A DNA stretch of 64,000 nt from Nocardioides massiliensis (lineage in GTDB: Bacteria > Actinomycetota > Actinomycetes > Propionibacteriales > Nocardioidaceae), in the NCBI RefSeq assembly GCF_030811215.1, contig NZ_JAUSQM010000001.1, positions 2,108,001-2,172,000 on the forward strand, written 5' to 3'. Below the pieces are notes generated by a model. That model did not search any database. It worked only from the letters and a program-made list of their open reading frames with translations, and was not told the origin of the DNA. Shown here in pieces: positions 38,629 through 46,490 of the stretch. Position 1 is the first letter of the stretch. Each line of letters begins with the position of its first letter. The translations under genes and the position numbers were made by a program.

Positions 38629-39720
38629 ATGACCGCACCCGCCACGGTGCAGCGGCGCGTCGTGAGCACCAGCCGCTCGGCCCGGCTGCGTCGTACGGTG
38701 CATGCGGAGTCGCTGTGGCTGACGCTGCTGATGGTGAGCACCGTCGTCCTGTCGTGGGCCGTGATCACGTTCCAGCAGTCCGTGCCGATGACGACCATGG
38801 TGCTCCCGCTGGCGGTCGGCACGTTGCTGCTCGGGCCGGGACGGCTGCCGTGGTTCGTGGTCTTCGTCCTGCTCGCGCTATCGCTGTGCGTGTGGCTGCA
38901 GGACGTCTTCGACCTGCGCCGGGGCGTCTCCGTCGCGGTGATCTTCCTCTACGGCCTGGTCGTGCTGCTGTCGTCGTTCCGCCGCACCCGCTTGGGCGTC
39001 TCGGGGTTCCGGGGGGAGTCGATGCTGGTCGACCTGCGTGACCAGATCACCGACCAGGGGCGTCTGCCGCGGCTGCCGGAGAGCTGGTACGCCGAGTCGG
39101 TGCTGCGCTCGGCCGGCGGGACGCCGTTCGCCGGTGACTTCACCGTCGCCAACCTCGCCGACGAGGGGCGTCGCCTCGACCTCGTCGTAGTGGACGTGTC
39201 CGGCAAGGGCGAGGAGGCCGGCACCCGTGCGCTCATGCTCTCGGGTGCGTTGAGCGGTCTGCTGGGTGCGCTGCCCCCGGCGTACTTCCTGCCCTCGGCC
39301 AACCGCTACCTCCTGCGCCAGGACTGGCCGGAGGGCTTCGCCACGGCCGTGCACCTCTCGGTCGATCTCGACAGCGGGGAGTACGAGCTGCGGACGGCCG
39401 GCCACCCACCGGCGCTGCAGCTCTCGGCCGGCTCCGGGCGGTGGTCGACGCTCGAGACCGAGGGGCCGGTGCTCGGCCTGATGGCCGACGCGACGTACGA
39501 GGTCCTGCGCGGCAAGCTGCAGCGTGGTGACAGCGTGCTGCTCTACACCGACGGCCTCGTCGAGACCGCGCTGCGTGACTACTCCCAGGGCATCGACCGC
39601 CTGCGCGGGCGCGCCGAGCGACTGCTGACCAAGGGCGTCGAGGGTGCGGCCGAGCGGCTCGTCGCCCAGCTCGGGGCGAGTGACGACGACCGCGCGCTGG
39701 TCCTGCTGCACCGACGTTGA
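38629..39720 (+). CDS. Membrane-anchored PP2C-type serine phosphatase (SpoIIE domain)
   Basis: A 363-residue protein. Three to four transmembrane helices occupy about residues 25-115, followed by a SpoIIE/RsbU phosphatase domain with F-A-G-D-F, V-D-V-S-G-K-G, G-H-P-P-A-L and L-Y-T-D-G-L-V-E, which hold the metal-binding aspartates. Such proteins dephosphorylate anti-anti-sigma factors in response to envelope signals; the partner is not in the window. The ATG at 38629 has a CAAGGA ribosome site 8 nt upstream, and a longer frame runs back into nei. Confidence 0.87.
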   Translation: MTAPATVQRRVVSTSRSARLRRTVHAESLWLTLLMVSTVVLSWAVITFQQSVPMTTMVLPLAVGTLLLGPGRLPWFVVFVLLALSLCVWLQDVFDLRRGVSVAVIFLYGLVVLLSSFRRTRLGVSGFRGESMLVDLRDQITDQGRLPRLPESWYAESVLRSAGGTPFAGDFTVANLADEGRRLDLVVVDVSGKGEEAGTRALMLSGALSGLLGALPPAYFLPSANRYLLRQDWPEGFATAVHLSVDLDSGEYELRTAGHPPALQLSAGSGRWSTLETEGPVLGLMADATYEVLRGKLQRGDSVLLYTDGLVETALRDYSQGIDRLRGRAERLLTKGVEGAAERLVAQLGASDDDRALVLLHRR

Positions 39721-39852
39721 GCGCGCCGAGTGCCTGAGGTCACACGGCGTAAACGCGGAACCTGCCCCAGCGGTGTAATGCACCGTGTCAAGATCCCGGC
39801 GTGCCCCCATCCGCCACCCGCGCGCAGGTCTGCGCCGGGCGCTGCAGGGCTG

Positions 39853-40065
39853 ATGCCGAACCGTCGCGCGCAGGGGATCGTCGTACGGTCCTACAGCGTC
39901 GACGAAGAGCTGCACGCGGCGGCTGCCGCGAAGGCTGCGGCAGAGGGCAGGACCCTCACCGAGGTCATTCGCCAGGCGTTGGCGCACTACCTGGCCGAAG
40001 ATCGGGTCGAACCGGGCGGTGAACCCGGTCAGGTGGAGCGGGTGACGGGAATCGAACCCGCGTAG
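39853..40065 (+). CDS. Ribbon-helix-helix (CopG/Arc-type) protein, 3' end over tRNA-Gly
   Basis: A 70-residue putative DNA-binding protein. I-V-V-R-S-Y-S-V-D-E-E-L is the strand-plus-helix start and T-L-T-E-V-I-R-Q-A-L the second helix of a ribbon-helix-helix fold. The last ten codons and the stop at 40063-40065 lie antisense to tRNA-Gly, so the C-terminal residues are dictated by the tRNA. An in-frame ATG at 39778 would add a proline-rich leader and is less likely. No toxin gene is adjacent, so an antitoxin role is not supported. Confidence 0.62.
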   Translation: MPNRRAQGIVVRSYSVDEELHAAAAAKAAAEGRTLTEVIRQALAHYLAEDRVEPGGEPGQVERVTGIEPA

Positions 40066-40107
40066 CCAGTTTGGAAGACTGGGGCTCTACCATTGAGCTA
40101 CACCCGC
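40034..40107 (-). tRNA. tRNA-Gly (anticodon TCC)
   Basis: Read on the minus strand, acceptor GCGGGTG pairs with CACCCGC. The anticodon loop CTTCCAA gives TCC, and the T-arm GGGTTCGATTCCC is present. The discriminator T is followed by an encoded CCA. It overlaps the end of the ribbon-helix-helix gene on the other strand. Confidence 0.96.
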
Positions 40108-40210
40108 GCGGTCGTCTCGCGACGACCGGAGACAGGATGCCATGCCGCTGGGCCCGCCCGCGATTCGGGGCGGCGTACCCGCGTGCCCTAGACTCCCGGG
40201 GGTCGTCCGA

Positions 40211-40286
40211 CGGGGCGTAGCGTAGTGGCTAGCGCGCCTGCTTTGGGAGCAGGAGATCGCAGGTTCGAGTCCTGTCGCCCCGACCA
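40211..40286 (+). tRNA. tRNA-Pro (anticodon TGG)
   Basis: Acceptor CGGGGCG pairs with CGCCCCG. The anticodon arm CCTGC-TTTGGGA-GCAGG gives TGG, and the T-arm AGGTTCGAGTCCT is present. The discriminator A is followed by an encoded CCA. It lies 67 nt before the trigger factor gene, as is common in actinobacteria. Confidence 0.97.
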
Positions 40287-40353
40287 ACGTCCCCTGTTGC
40301 TCGCGCGAACCGAAGCCGCGAGAAATCAATCGAAGTCTGCAAGGAGTAGATCT

Positions 40354-41739
40354 GTGAAGAGCGCCGTCGAGACCGTGGGTCCGACCCGGGCCAAGCTCAC
40401 CGTCGAGGTGGACTTCGAGGAGCTGAAGCCCAGTCTTGATGCTGCCTACAAGCGCATCGCTCAGCAGATCACGATCCCGGGCTTCCGCCGGGGCAAGGTG
40501 CCGCCGGCGATCATCGACCGTCAGGTCGGTCGCGGCGCGGTCCTCGACGAGGCCATCAACGACGCGCTCCCGCGCCTCTACACCGAGGCCCTGCGCGAGA
40601 ACGAGCTCGAGCCGGTCGCCCAGCCCGAGATCGACATCACCAAGCTCGACGACAACAAGTCGCTGGAGTTCACCGCCGAGGTCGACGTCAAGCCCGAGGT
40701 CACGGTGCCGGACTACACCGGCCTCGAGGTCACCGTCGACGACGTGGTCGTCACCGACGAGGACGTCGACACCCAGGTCGAGGCGCTGCGCGAGCGGTTC
40801 GCCTCCCTCACGACCGTCGAGCGCGCTGCCGGCGACGACGACTTCGTGACCATCGACCTGCTGGCCAAGCAGGACGGCGAGCCCGTCGAGGGTGGCGAGG
40901 TCAGCCAGATGAACTACCAGGTCGGCAAGGGCGGGATGATCGATGGCCTCGACGAGGCCCTGCGCGGTCTCTCCGCCGGCGAGTCCGCGACGTTCACGTC
41001 CCAGCTCGTCGGTGGCGACCTGGTCGGCCAGGACGTCGAGGTCGAGGTCACCGTCACCGAGGTCAAGGAGCAGGAGCTCCCCGAGCTCGACGACGACTTC
41101 GCCCAGACCGCCTCGGAGTTCGACACCGTCGCCGAGCTGCGTGAGGACGTCCGCGTCCGCCTGGAGCGGGGCAAGCGTCTCGAGCAGGCGGCGGTCGCCC
41201 GTGACGCGGCCCTGGAGAAGCTGCTCGACCAGGTCGAGATCCCGCTGCCGGAGACGATGGTCACCGACGAGCTCAACGCCCGGCGCCAGAGCATCGAGCA
41301 GCAGCTGATGTTCGCCGGCATGACGATGGAGGCTTACCTCGACTCCGAGGAGCAGACCATCGACGAGTTCGAGGCCGACCTGGAGAAGCGCGTCCGCGAC
41401 GCGGTCGCCGCCCAGTTCCTCCTCGACGCCGTGGCGAAGAAGGAGGAGATCGGTGTCGACCAACAGGAGCTGTCCGACCACCTGATGCGCCGTGCGCAGC
41501 AGTCCGGGCAGAACCCGCAGGAGTTCATCAACCACATGGTCGAGCACAACCACCTGCCCGACATGGTGGCCGAGGTGCTGCGTGGCAAGGCGCTGGCCGT
41601 CATCGTCGAGTCGGCGAAGGTGACCGACGAGTCCGGCAACGAGGTCGACCTGAAGAACCTCCAGCCCGACGGCACGATCGGCGAGCCGGTCGACGAGACC
41701 GCCGAGACCGACGAGGCTGCGGAGAGCGACGAGGGCTGA
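40354..41739 (+). CDS. tig: Trigger factor
   Basis: A 461-residue ribosome-associated chaperone and prolyl isomerase. The N-terminal ribosome-binding domain has the P-G-F-R-R-G-K signature near residue 43. The FKBP-like domain spans about 150-240 and the helical arms follow. The C-terminus is an acidic tail rich in E, D and T. AAGGAG at 40341-40346 precedes the GTG by 7 nt. Position upstream of clpP1-clpP2-clpX is conserved; a lipase gene separates them here. Confidence 0.96.
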   Translation: MKSAVETVGPTRAKLTVEVDFEELKPSLDAAYKRIAQQITIPGFRRGKVPPAIIDRQVGRGAVLDEAINDALPRLYTEALRENELEPVAQPEIDITKLDDNKSLEFTAEVDVKPEVTVPDYTGLEVTVDDVVVTDEDVDTQVEALRERFASLTTVERAAGDDDFVTIDLLAKQDGEPVEGGEVSQMNYQVGKGGMIDGLDEALRGLSAGESATFTSQLVGGDLVGQDVEVEVTVTEVKEQELPELDDDFAQTASEFDTVAELREDVRVRLERGKRLEQAAVARDAALEKLLDQVEIPLPETMVTDELNARRQSIEQQLMFAGMTMEAYLDSEEQTIDEFEADLEKRVRDAVAAQFLLDAVAKKEEIGVDQQELSDHLMRRAQQSGQNPQEFINHMVEHNHLPDMVAEVLRGKALAVIVESAKVTDESGNEVDLKNLQPDGTIGEPVDETAETDEAAESDEG

Positions 41740-41821
41740 GGCCCCCGCTGGGCCGGACCGACGAGGTCGGGTACGGCGCGGTGAGTGAACAGTCGTCCAC
41801 CGGCGGGTCTACGCTCCCGCC

Positions 41822-43006
41822 ATGACGACCGTTCCCGTGCCGCCCGGCCCGACCGTGCTCGACGCGCTGGCGCTGGCTGCGGAGGCGGTCGACGAGCTGG
41901 TCGTCGGGATCGCACGCGACACCCACCTCGCGGTGGCCCGTCGGATCGACCGGACCGTGACGCGCGTGCTCGGCCGGACCGCTGCTGTGCCGACCGCCCT
42001 GCACACCGGGATCGCCCGGACGGTGTACGGCGGACTCGGGCTCGGTCTGCGTGCCACGGCCCGCGGGCTGGGCAGGTGGGCGCGCACGGGTGCAGGCACG
42101 CCGTTGGAGGCCAGCGCGGGCGGCCGGTTCGTGCGCTCCGCGGTCAACGGGCTGATCGGTGACCAGCTGGTCGACGACCACCCGCGGTTGGCGCTGACCA
42201 TGACCGTGCGCGCACCCGGCGTCGGTGACGTGGACGTGCGCGACGCCGCCGCGGTGGCGGTCGCCTATCCCGCCGCCACCGGACGGGTCGCCGTCCTGCT
42301 GCACGGGTTGTGTGAGAACGAGTCGTACTGGGAGCGCGCCCGCGACGTCGTGGGCACCACCTACCCCGCCGCGTTCGCAGCGAAGGGATGGACGCCGGTC
42401 CTGCTGCGCGCCAACACCGGGCTCGGTGTGCGCGCCAACGGCGTCGCGCTGTCCTCCCTGCTCCAAGACCTTGTGGACCACTGGCCGGTCCCGGTCGAGC
42501 GGATCACCCTGGTCGGGCACTCGATGGGCGGGCTGGTGATGCGCGCGGCCGGAGCTGTGGCCACCGACGCCGCCGACCCGTGGACCCAGCGCGTCAGCGA
42601 CGTCGTCACCCTGGGCACGCCGCACCTCGGCGCGCCGATCGCGCGCGGGATCGGGCACGGCAGCACCGGCCTCGGGTGGCTACCCGAGACCGCGCCCTTC
42701 GGGCGCTTCCTCGATCGGCGATCCGCCGGGGTGCGCGACCTCGTCGCCGGACTGACCGCGGACGTCGCGCCGTTGCCGTCCGCCCGCTACCGGCTGGTGT
42801 CCGCGACCGTGACCCGCTCCCCGCGGCACCCGGTCGGGTGGCTGGCGGGGGACCTGCTGGTGCGCGAGCGGTCGGCGTACGGCGTCGAGCCCGGCGGGCG
42901 CACGCTGTTCCCCGGGGCGGAGCGACTGCACCTCGGGCAGGCGCACCACTTCCACCTGCTCAACGATCCGCGCCTGCACGCCGCCTTCGACCGCTGGCTC
43001 GACTGA
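41822..43006 (+). CDS. Alpha/beta hydrolase, PGAP1/lipase-like
   Basis: A 394-residue protein. The first 130 residues are helical with no clear family. The hydrolase core begins at V-A-V-L-L-H-G-L-C-E-N (oxyanion) near residue 156, has the elbow G-H-S-M-G-G near 235, T-L-G-T-P-H-L-G near 262, and a late H-H-F-H-L catalytic histidine. G-H-S-x-G with T-P-H-x-G is typical of PGAP1-like and triacylglycerol lipases. No signal peptide is visible, and it may associate with membranes through the N-terminal helices. TACGCT at 41810-41815 with a 6-nt spacer supports the ATG. Confidence 0.85.
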   Translation: MTTVPVPPGPTVLDALALAAEAVDELVVGIARDTHLAVARRIDRTVTRVLGRTAAVPTALHTGIARTVYGGLGLGLRATARGLGRWARTGAGTPLEASAGGRFVRSAVNGLIGDQLVDDHPRLALTMTVRAPGVGDVDVRDAAAVAVAYPAATGRVAVLLHGLCENESYWERARDVVGTTYPAAFAAKGWTPVLLRANTGLGVRANGVALSSLLQDLVDHWPVPVERITLVGHSMGGLVMRAAGAVATDAADPWTQRVSDVVTLGTPHLGAPIARGIGHGSTGLGWLPETAPFGRFLDRRSAGVRDLVAGLTADVAPLPSARYRLVSATVTRSPRHPVGWLAGDLLVRERSAYGVEPGGRTLFPGAERLHLGQAHHFHLLNDPRLHAAFDRWLD

Positions 43007-43028
43007 ACTGCTGGTGTGGGGCTGTCTC

Positions 43029-43042
43029 CGCTGTGGGCGAAC
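43029..43042. promoter_or_regulatory. ClgR-like binding site upstream of clpP1
   Basis: CGC-TGTGG-GCG-AAC; on the minus strand GTTCGC-CCACA-GCG. This fits the ClgR pattern CGC-N5-GCG with the GTTCGC half-site known from Streptomyces, Corynebacterium and mycobacteria. It lies about 52-65 bp before the clpP1 start codon, the usual activator position. An 8-bp hairpin, CACGGGCA/TGCCCGTG (43042-43060), abuts it. No clgR gene is in the window. Confidence 0.65.
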
Positions 43043-43093
43043 ACGGGCAGGTTGCCCGTGGGTGCGTCGGTCCCGGCGGCTAGTGTCGGATCC

Positions 43094-43723
43094 GTGAACA
43101 GCTTCCCGCAGACCCCGCAGATGAACGCGGCCGGCGGCTACGGCCTCGACGACCACATCTACCAGCGCTTGCTGCGCGAGCGGATCATCTTCCTCGGCTC
43201 CGAGGTGCGCGACCAGAACGCCAACGCGATCTGTGCGCAGATGCTGCTGCTGAGCGCGGAGGACCCCGAATCCGACATCTTCCTCCACATCAACTCCCCC
43301 GGAGGATCGGTCGACTCGGGGATGGCGATCTACGACACGATGAACTACATCCCCAACGACGTCGCCACGGTGGCGATGGGCCTCGCGGCCTCGATGGGGC
43401 AGTTCCTCCTGTGCGCCGGCGCCCCCGGCAAGCGCTACGCCCTGCCGCACGCGCGGATCATGATGCACCAGCCACTCGGCGGCATGGGTGGCTCGGCCTC
43501 CGACATCAAGATCCAGGCCGAGCAGTCGCTGCACATCAAGCGCGTCATGCAGGAGCTGATCGCCCAGCACACCGGCCAGACCTTGGAGCAGATCGAGCGC
43601 GACTCCGACCGCGACCGCTGGTTCACCGCCCAGCAGGCCCTCGAGTACGGCTTCATCGACAAGGTCATCGGCAGCGCGAAGGAAGTCGCTGACGAAGGCC
43701 GCCCGGCCCGGATTAAGGACTGA
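43094..43723 (+). CDS. clpP1: ATP-dependent Clp protease proteolytic subunit ClpP1
   Basis: A 209-residue serine protease subunit. The catalytic triad is S100 (A-A-S-M-G), H125 (M-H-Q-P) and D170 (I-E-R-D). The alignment with M. tuberculosis ClpP1, for example [10 protein letters not shown] and S-D-R-D-R-W-F-T, separates it from ClpP2. It forms a mixed ClpP1P2 barrel with the next gene product. The GTG start follows TAGTGT (43081-43086) by 7 nt, and a ClgR-like site lies upstream. An earlier in-frame ATG at 43016 would cover the promoter. It is 3 nt from clpP2. Confidence 0.96.
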   Translation: MNSFPQTPQMNAAGGYGLDDHIYQRLLRERIIFLGSEVRDQNANAICAQMLLLSAEDPESDIFLHINSPGGSVDSGMAIYDTMNYIPNDVATVAMGLAASMGQFLLCAGAPGKRYALPHARIMMHQPLGGMGGSASDIKIQAEQSLHIKRVMQELIAQHTGQTLEQIERDSDRDRWFTAQQALEYGFIDKVIGSAKEVADEGRPARIKD

Positions 43724-43726
43724 CGC

Positions 43727-44335
43727 ATGAACTACTACATCCCGCAGTGGGAGGAGCGGACGTCCTACGGCATCCGCCGCATCGACCCCTACGCCAAGCT
43801 GTTCGAGGACCGCATCATCTTCCTCGGCACGCCGATCTCCGACGACATCGCCAACGCCGTGATGGCGCAGCTGCTGTGCCTGGAGTCGATGGACCCCGAC
43901 CGCGACATCTCCATCTACATCAACTCGCCCGGCGGCTCGTTCACGGCGCTGACGGCGATCTACGACACGATGCGCTTCATCAAGCCCGACGTGTCGACGG
44001 TGTGCCTGGGGCAGGCCGCCTCGGCTGCGGCGATCCTGCTCGCGGCCGGCGCCCCCGGCAAGCGGATGGCGCTGCCCAACAGCCGGATCCTGATCCACCA
44101 GCCCTACACCGAGGGCACCTACGGCCAGGCCTCCGACATCGAGATCCAGGCCAACGAGATCCTGCGGATGCGCGAGCTGCTCGAGAAGATGATCAGCGAG
44201 CACTCCGGCAAGGATCTCGAGACGGTCAGCCGCGACATCGAGCGCGACAAGATCCTCACCGCCGACGCGGCGGTCGAGTACGGCCTCGTCGACTCGATCC
44301 TCGAGTCGCGCAAGGCCACCGCCGCGCTGGTCTGA
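43727..44335 (+). CDS. clpP2: ATP-dependent Clp protease proteolytic subunit ClpP2
   Basis: A 202-residue paralogue of ClpP1 with triad S99 (Q-A-A-S-A-A), H124 (I-H-Q-P) and D170. The segments F-E-D-R-I-I-F-L-G and [11 protein letters not shown] are those of actinobacterial ClpP2, which docks the ClpX/ClpC ATPases. The start is 3 nt after the clpP1 stop, giving balanced synthesis of the two rings. It is slightly shorter at the N-terminus than M. tuberculosis ClpP2 (214 residues). Confidence 0.96.
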   Translation: MNYYIPQWEERTSYGIRRIDPYAKLFEDRIIFLGTPISDDIANAVMAQLLCLESMDPDRDISIYINSPGGSFTALTAIYDTMRFIKPDVSTVCLGQAASAAAILLAAGAPGKRMALPNSRILIHQPYTEGTYGQASDIEIQANEILRMRELLEKMISEHSGKDLETVSRDIERDKILTADAAVEYGLVDSILESRKATAALV

Positions 44336-44355
44336 CCGGCGCCGACCCCGTGCGA

Positions 44356-44385
44356 GCGGGGACACCGCAACTCGTGTGTCCCCGC
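44356..44385 (+). terminator. Hairpin between clpP2 and clpX
   Basis: A perfect 10-bp stem, GCGGGGACAC with GTGTCCCCGC, around a 10-nt loop, 20 nt after the clpP2 stop and 81 nt before clpX. It is probably a terminator or attenuator. TACCGT at 44408-44413 could be a separate clpX promoter. Confidence 0.6.
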
Positions 44386-44466
44386 CACGCGGCGGGGTCA
44401 TCCGGGGTACCGTCGAACTGATCTCGGCCAGGACGGGCCGGCCACGACCGAAGGGAAGAGTCACAG

Positions 44467-45747
44467 ATGGCACGCATCGGTGACGGTGGCGACCTGCTGA
44501 AGTGCTCCTTCTGCGGGAAGAGCCAGAAGCAGGTCAAGAAGCTCATCGCAGGACCTGGGGTCTACATCTGCGACGAGTGCATCGACCTGTGCAACGAGAT
44601 CATCGAGGAGGAGCTCAGCGAGGGCAGCGAGCTCGGCCTCGAGGAGCTGCCCAAGCCGCGCGAGATCTTCGACTTCCTCAACACCTACGTCATCGGCCAG
44701 GAGCAGGCGAAGAAGTCGCTGGCCGTCGCGGTCTACAACCACTACAAGCGCGTTCAGGCCGGCGCGACCGCCGCGGCCAAGCACTCCAAGGAGGAGCAGG
44801 TCGAGGTCGCCAAGTCCAACATCCTGGTCGTCGGTCCGACCGGTTGCGGCAAGACCTATCTCGCGCAGACGCTCGCCCGCATGCTCAACGTCCCGTTCGC
44901 GATCGCCGACGCGACCGCGCTCACGGAGGCCGGCTACGTCGGTGAGGACGTCGAGAACATCCTCCTCAAGCTGATCCAGGCGGCCGACTACGACGTCAAG
45001 AAGGCCGAGACCGGCATCATCTACATCGACGAGATCGACAAGGTCGCGCGCAAGGCGGAGAATCCCTCCATCACCCGCGACGTCTCGGGCGAGGGTGTGC
45101 AGCAGGCGCTGCTGAAGATCCTGGAGGGCACGACGGCCTCGGTGCCGCCGCAGGGAGGCCGCAAGCACCCCCACCAGGAGTTCATCCAGATCGACACCAC
45201 CAACATCTTGTTCATCGTCGGTGGGGCCTTCGCCGGGCTCGAGCACATCATCGAGCAGCGCGTCGGCAAGAAGACCCTGGGCTTCGCCGCCGAGGTGCGG
45301 TCCGCGGCCGAGCGCGACGCCGAGGAGCTGCTCGCCCAGGTGCGGCCCGAGGACCTCGTGAAGTTCGGGCTCATCCCCGAGTTCATCGGCCGACTGCCGC
45401 TGATCGCCTCGGTCAACAAGCTCGACGAGCCGGCGCTGGTGCAGATCCTCACCGAGCCCCGCAACGCGCTGGTCAAGCAGTACCAGCGCCTCTTCGAGCT
45501 CGACGGCGTCGAGCTGGAGTTCACCGAGGACGCGGTCCTCGCCGTCGCCGGCAAGGCGATGGAGCGGGGCACCGGTGCTCGCGGCCTGCGCGCCATCATC
45601 GAGGAGGTCCTCCTCAACGTGATGTACGACGTCCCCTCCCGCGAGGACGTCGCGAAGGTCGTCGTCACTGCCGAGGTGGTCAACGACCACGCCGTGCCCA
45701 CCCTGGTGCCGCGCGAGGCCGAGCCGAAGAAGAAGAAGTCGGCCTGA
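44467..45747 (+). CDS. clpX: ATP-dependent Clp protease ATP-binding subunit ClpX
   Basis: A 426-residue AAA+ unfoldase. The N-terminal C4 zinc domain (C-S-F-C...C-D-E-C) recognises adaptors and substrates. Walker A, G-P-T-G-C-G-K-T, is near residue 121, Walker B, I-I-Y-I-D-E-I-D, near 181, then sensor and C-terminal domains with F-I-G-R-L-P. It feeds unfolded proteins to ClpP1P2. A purine-rich ribosome site (GAAGGGAAGAG) precedes the ATG. The tail ends in lysines. Confidence 0.97.
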   Translation: MARIGDGGDLLKCSFCGKSQKQVKKLIAGPGVYICDECIDLCNEIIEEELSEGSELGLEELPKPREIFDFLNTYVIGQEQAKKSLAVAVYNHYKRVQAGATAAAKHSKEEQVEVAKSNILVVGPTGCGKTYLAQTLARMLNVPFAIADATALTEAGYVGEDVENILLKLIQAADYDVKKAETGIIYIDEIDKVARKAENPSITRDVSGEGVQQALLKILEGTTASVPPQGGRKHPHQEFIQIDTTNILFIVGGAFAGLEHIIEQRVGKKTLGFAAEVRSAAERDAEELLAQVRPEDLVKFGLIPEFIGRLPLIASVNKLDEPALVQILTEPRNALVKQYQRLFELDGVELEFTEDAVLAVAGKAMERGTGARGLRAIIEEVLLNVMYDVPSREDVAKVVVTAEVVNDHAVPTLVPREAEPKKKKSA

Positions 45748-45762
45748 CGCGGCATCGGTTCT

Positions 45763-45779
45763 CCCCGGTTTGTCCGGGG
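45763..45779 (+). terminator. Hairpin after clpX
   Basis: A perfect 6-bp stem CCCCGG/CCGGGG with loop TTTGT, 16 nt after the clpX stop, followed by a mixed sequence without a T-run. Confidence 0.6.
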
Positions 45780-45878
45780 TCTGGAGCGTGACGCAGGTCC
45801 CGCTTCCGTCATCGAGGAGACAACCCCCTCCTGACGAGGCACAATGGGGATCCGGGCACGACCGGATGGGGTGAGCAG

Positions 45879-46472
45879 ATGCGCGCAGCACACGCGGCGC
45901 CGCTGGCGGCGTTCACTGCCGTCGCCACGCTCTGCGCCTCCTTCGTGGTCTCCTCGCTCGACTCGTCCGAGCCCGCGCGAGCCCCGGTGGCCGTTGCCCC
46001 GACCACGACCCCCACGCCGAGTGTGAGCTCCTCACCGTTCTCCGCGCGGCACACTGCCGGCCGCGCGACCCTGCCCGAGCCCCGCCCGCCGGCTGCTCCG
46101 GCGGCCCCGGCCGTGGAGCCGACCCCGCGCACCGGCCCGGTGGTCATCACCGTGCCCGGACCGCAGGGCGACGAGCGTCCCGCGCTGGTGGTGCCCGGCA
46201 GGCTCGGTGGCGTTGATGACGAAGGCCGGGAGCTTGAGCCGAAGCACGTCGAGGCGCGTCCCGCACCGCCGGCTCCGCCGTCCGATCCGACGACTCCGCC
46301 CGTCGCGCCGTCGCCCACCCCGGCGCCGGACGAGGGCGACGCCCCGGCTCCGACGCCCACTACTCCCACGCCGTCCGCGACGCCGACCCCCGGTGACGAG
46401 GACGCAGCGGAGGATGAAGACGCGGAGAGCGCCGGCAGCGCGGTCGCCCCGGGACCCGGCCCGACCGACTGA
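45879..46472 (+). CDS. Proline-rich exported or wall-associated protein, unknown function
   Basis: A 197-residue low-complexity protein. A hydrophobic N-terminus (A-P-L-A-A-F-T-A-V-A-T-L-C-A-S-F-V-V) acts as signal peptide or anchor. The rest is rich in P, T, A, D and E with repeated P-T-P-T-P stretches, like wall-spanning linkers. No domain recognised. It is downstream of clpX after a terminator and convergent with valS, whose stop lies 18 nt beyond its own. The composition makes chance coding possible, but the start, signal-like N-terminus and lack of overlap favour a real gene. Confidence 0.65.
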   Translation: MRAAHAAPLAAFTAVATLCASFVVSSLDSSEPARAPVAVAPTTTPTPSVSSSPFSARHTAGRATLPEPRPPAAPAAPAVEPTPRTGPVVITVPGPQGDERPALVVPGRLGGVDDEGRELEPKHVEARPAPPAPPSDPTTPPVAPSPTPAPDEGDAPAPTPTTPTPSATPTPGDEDAAEDEDAESAGSAVAPGPGPTD

Positions 46473-46490
46473 GCGGTCGGCCGGCCGGGC

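Noticed and set aside
39853-40065. Toxin-antitoxin pair based on the ribbon-helix-helix gene
   Set aside because: No small toxin-like gene lies on either side; the next genes are tRNAs and tig.
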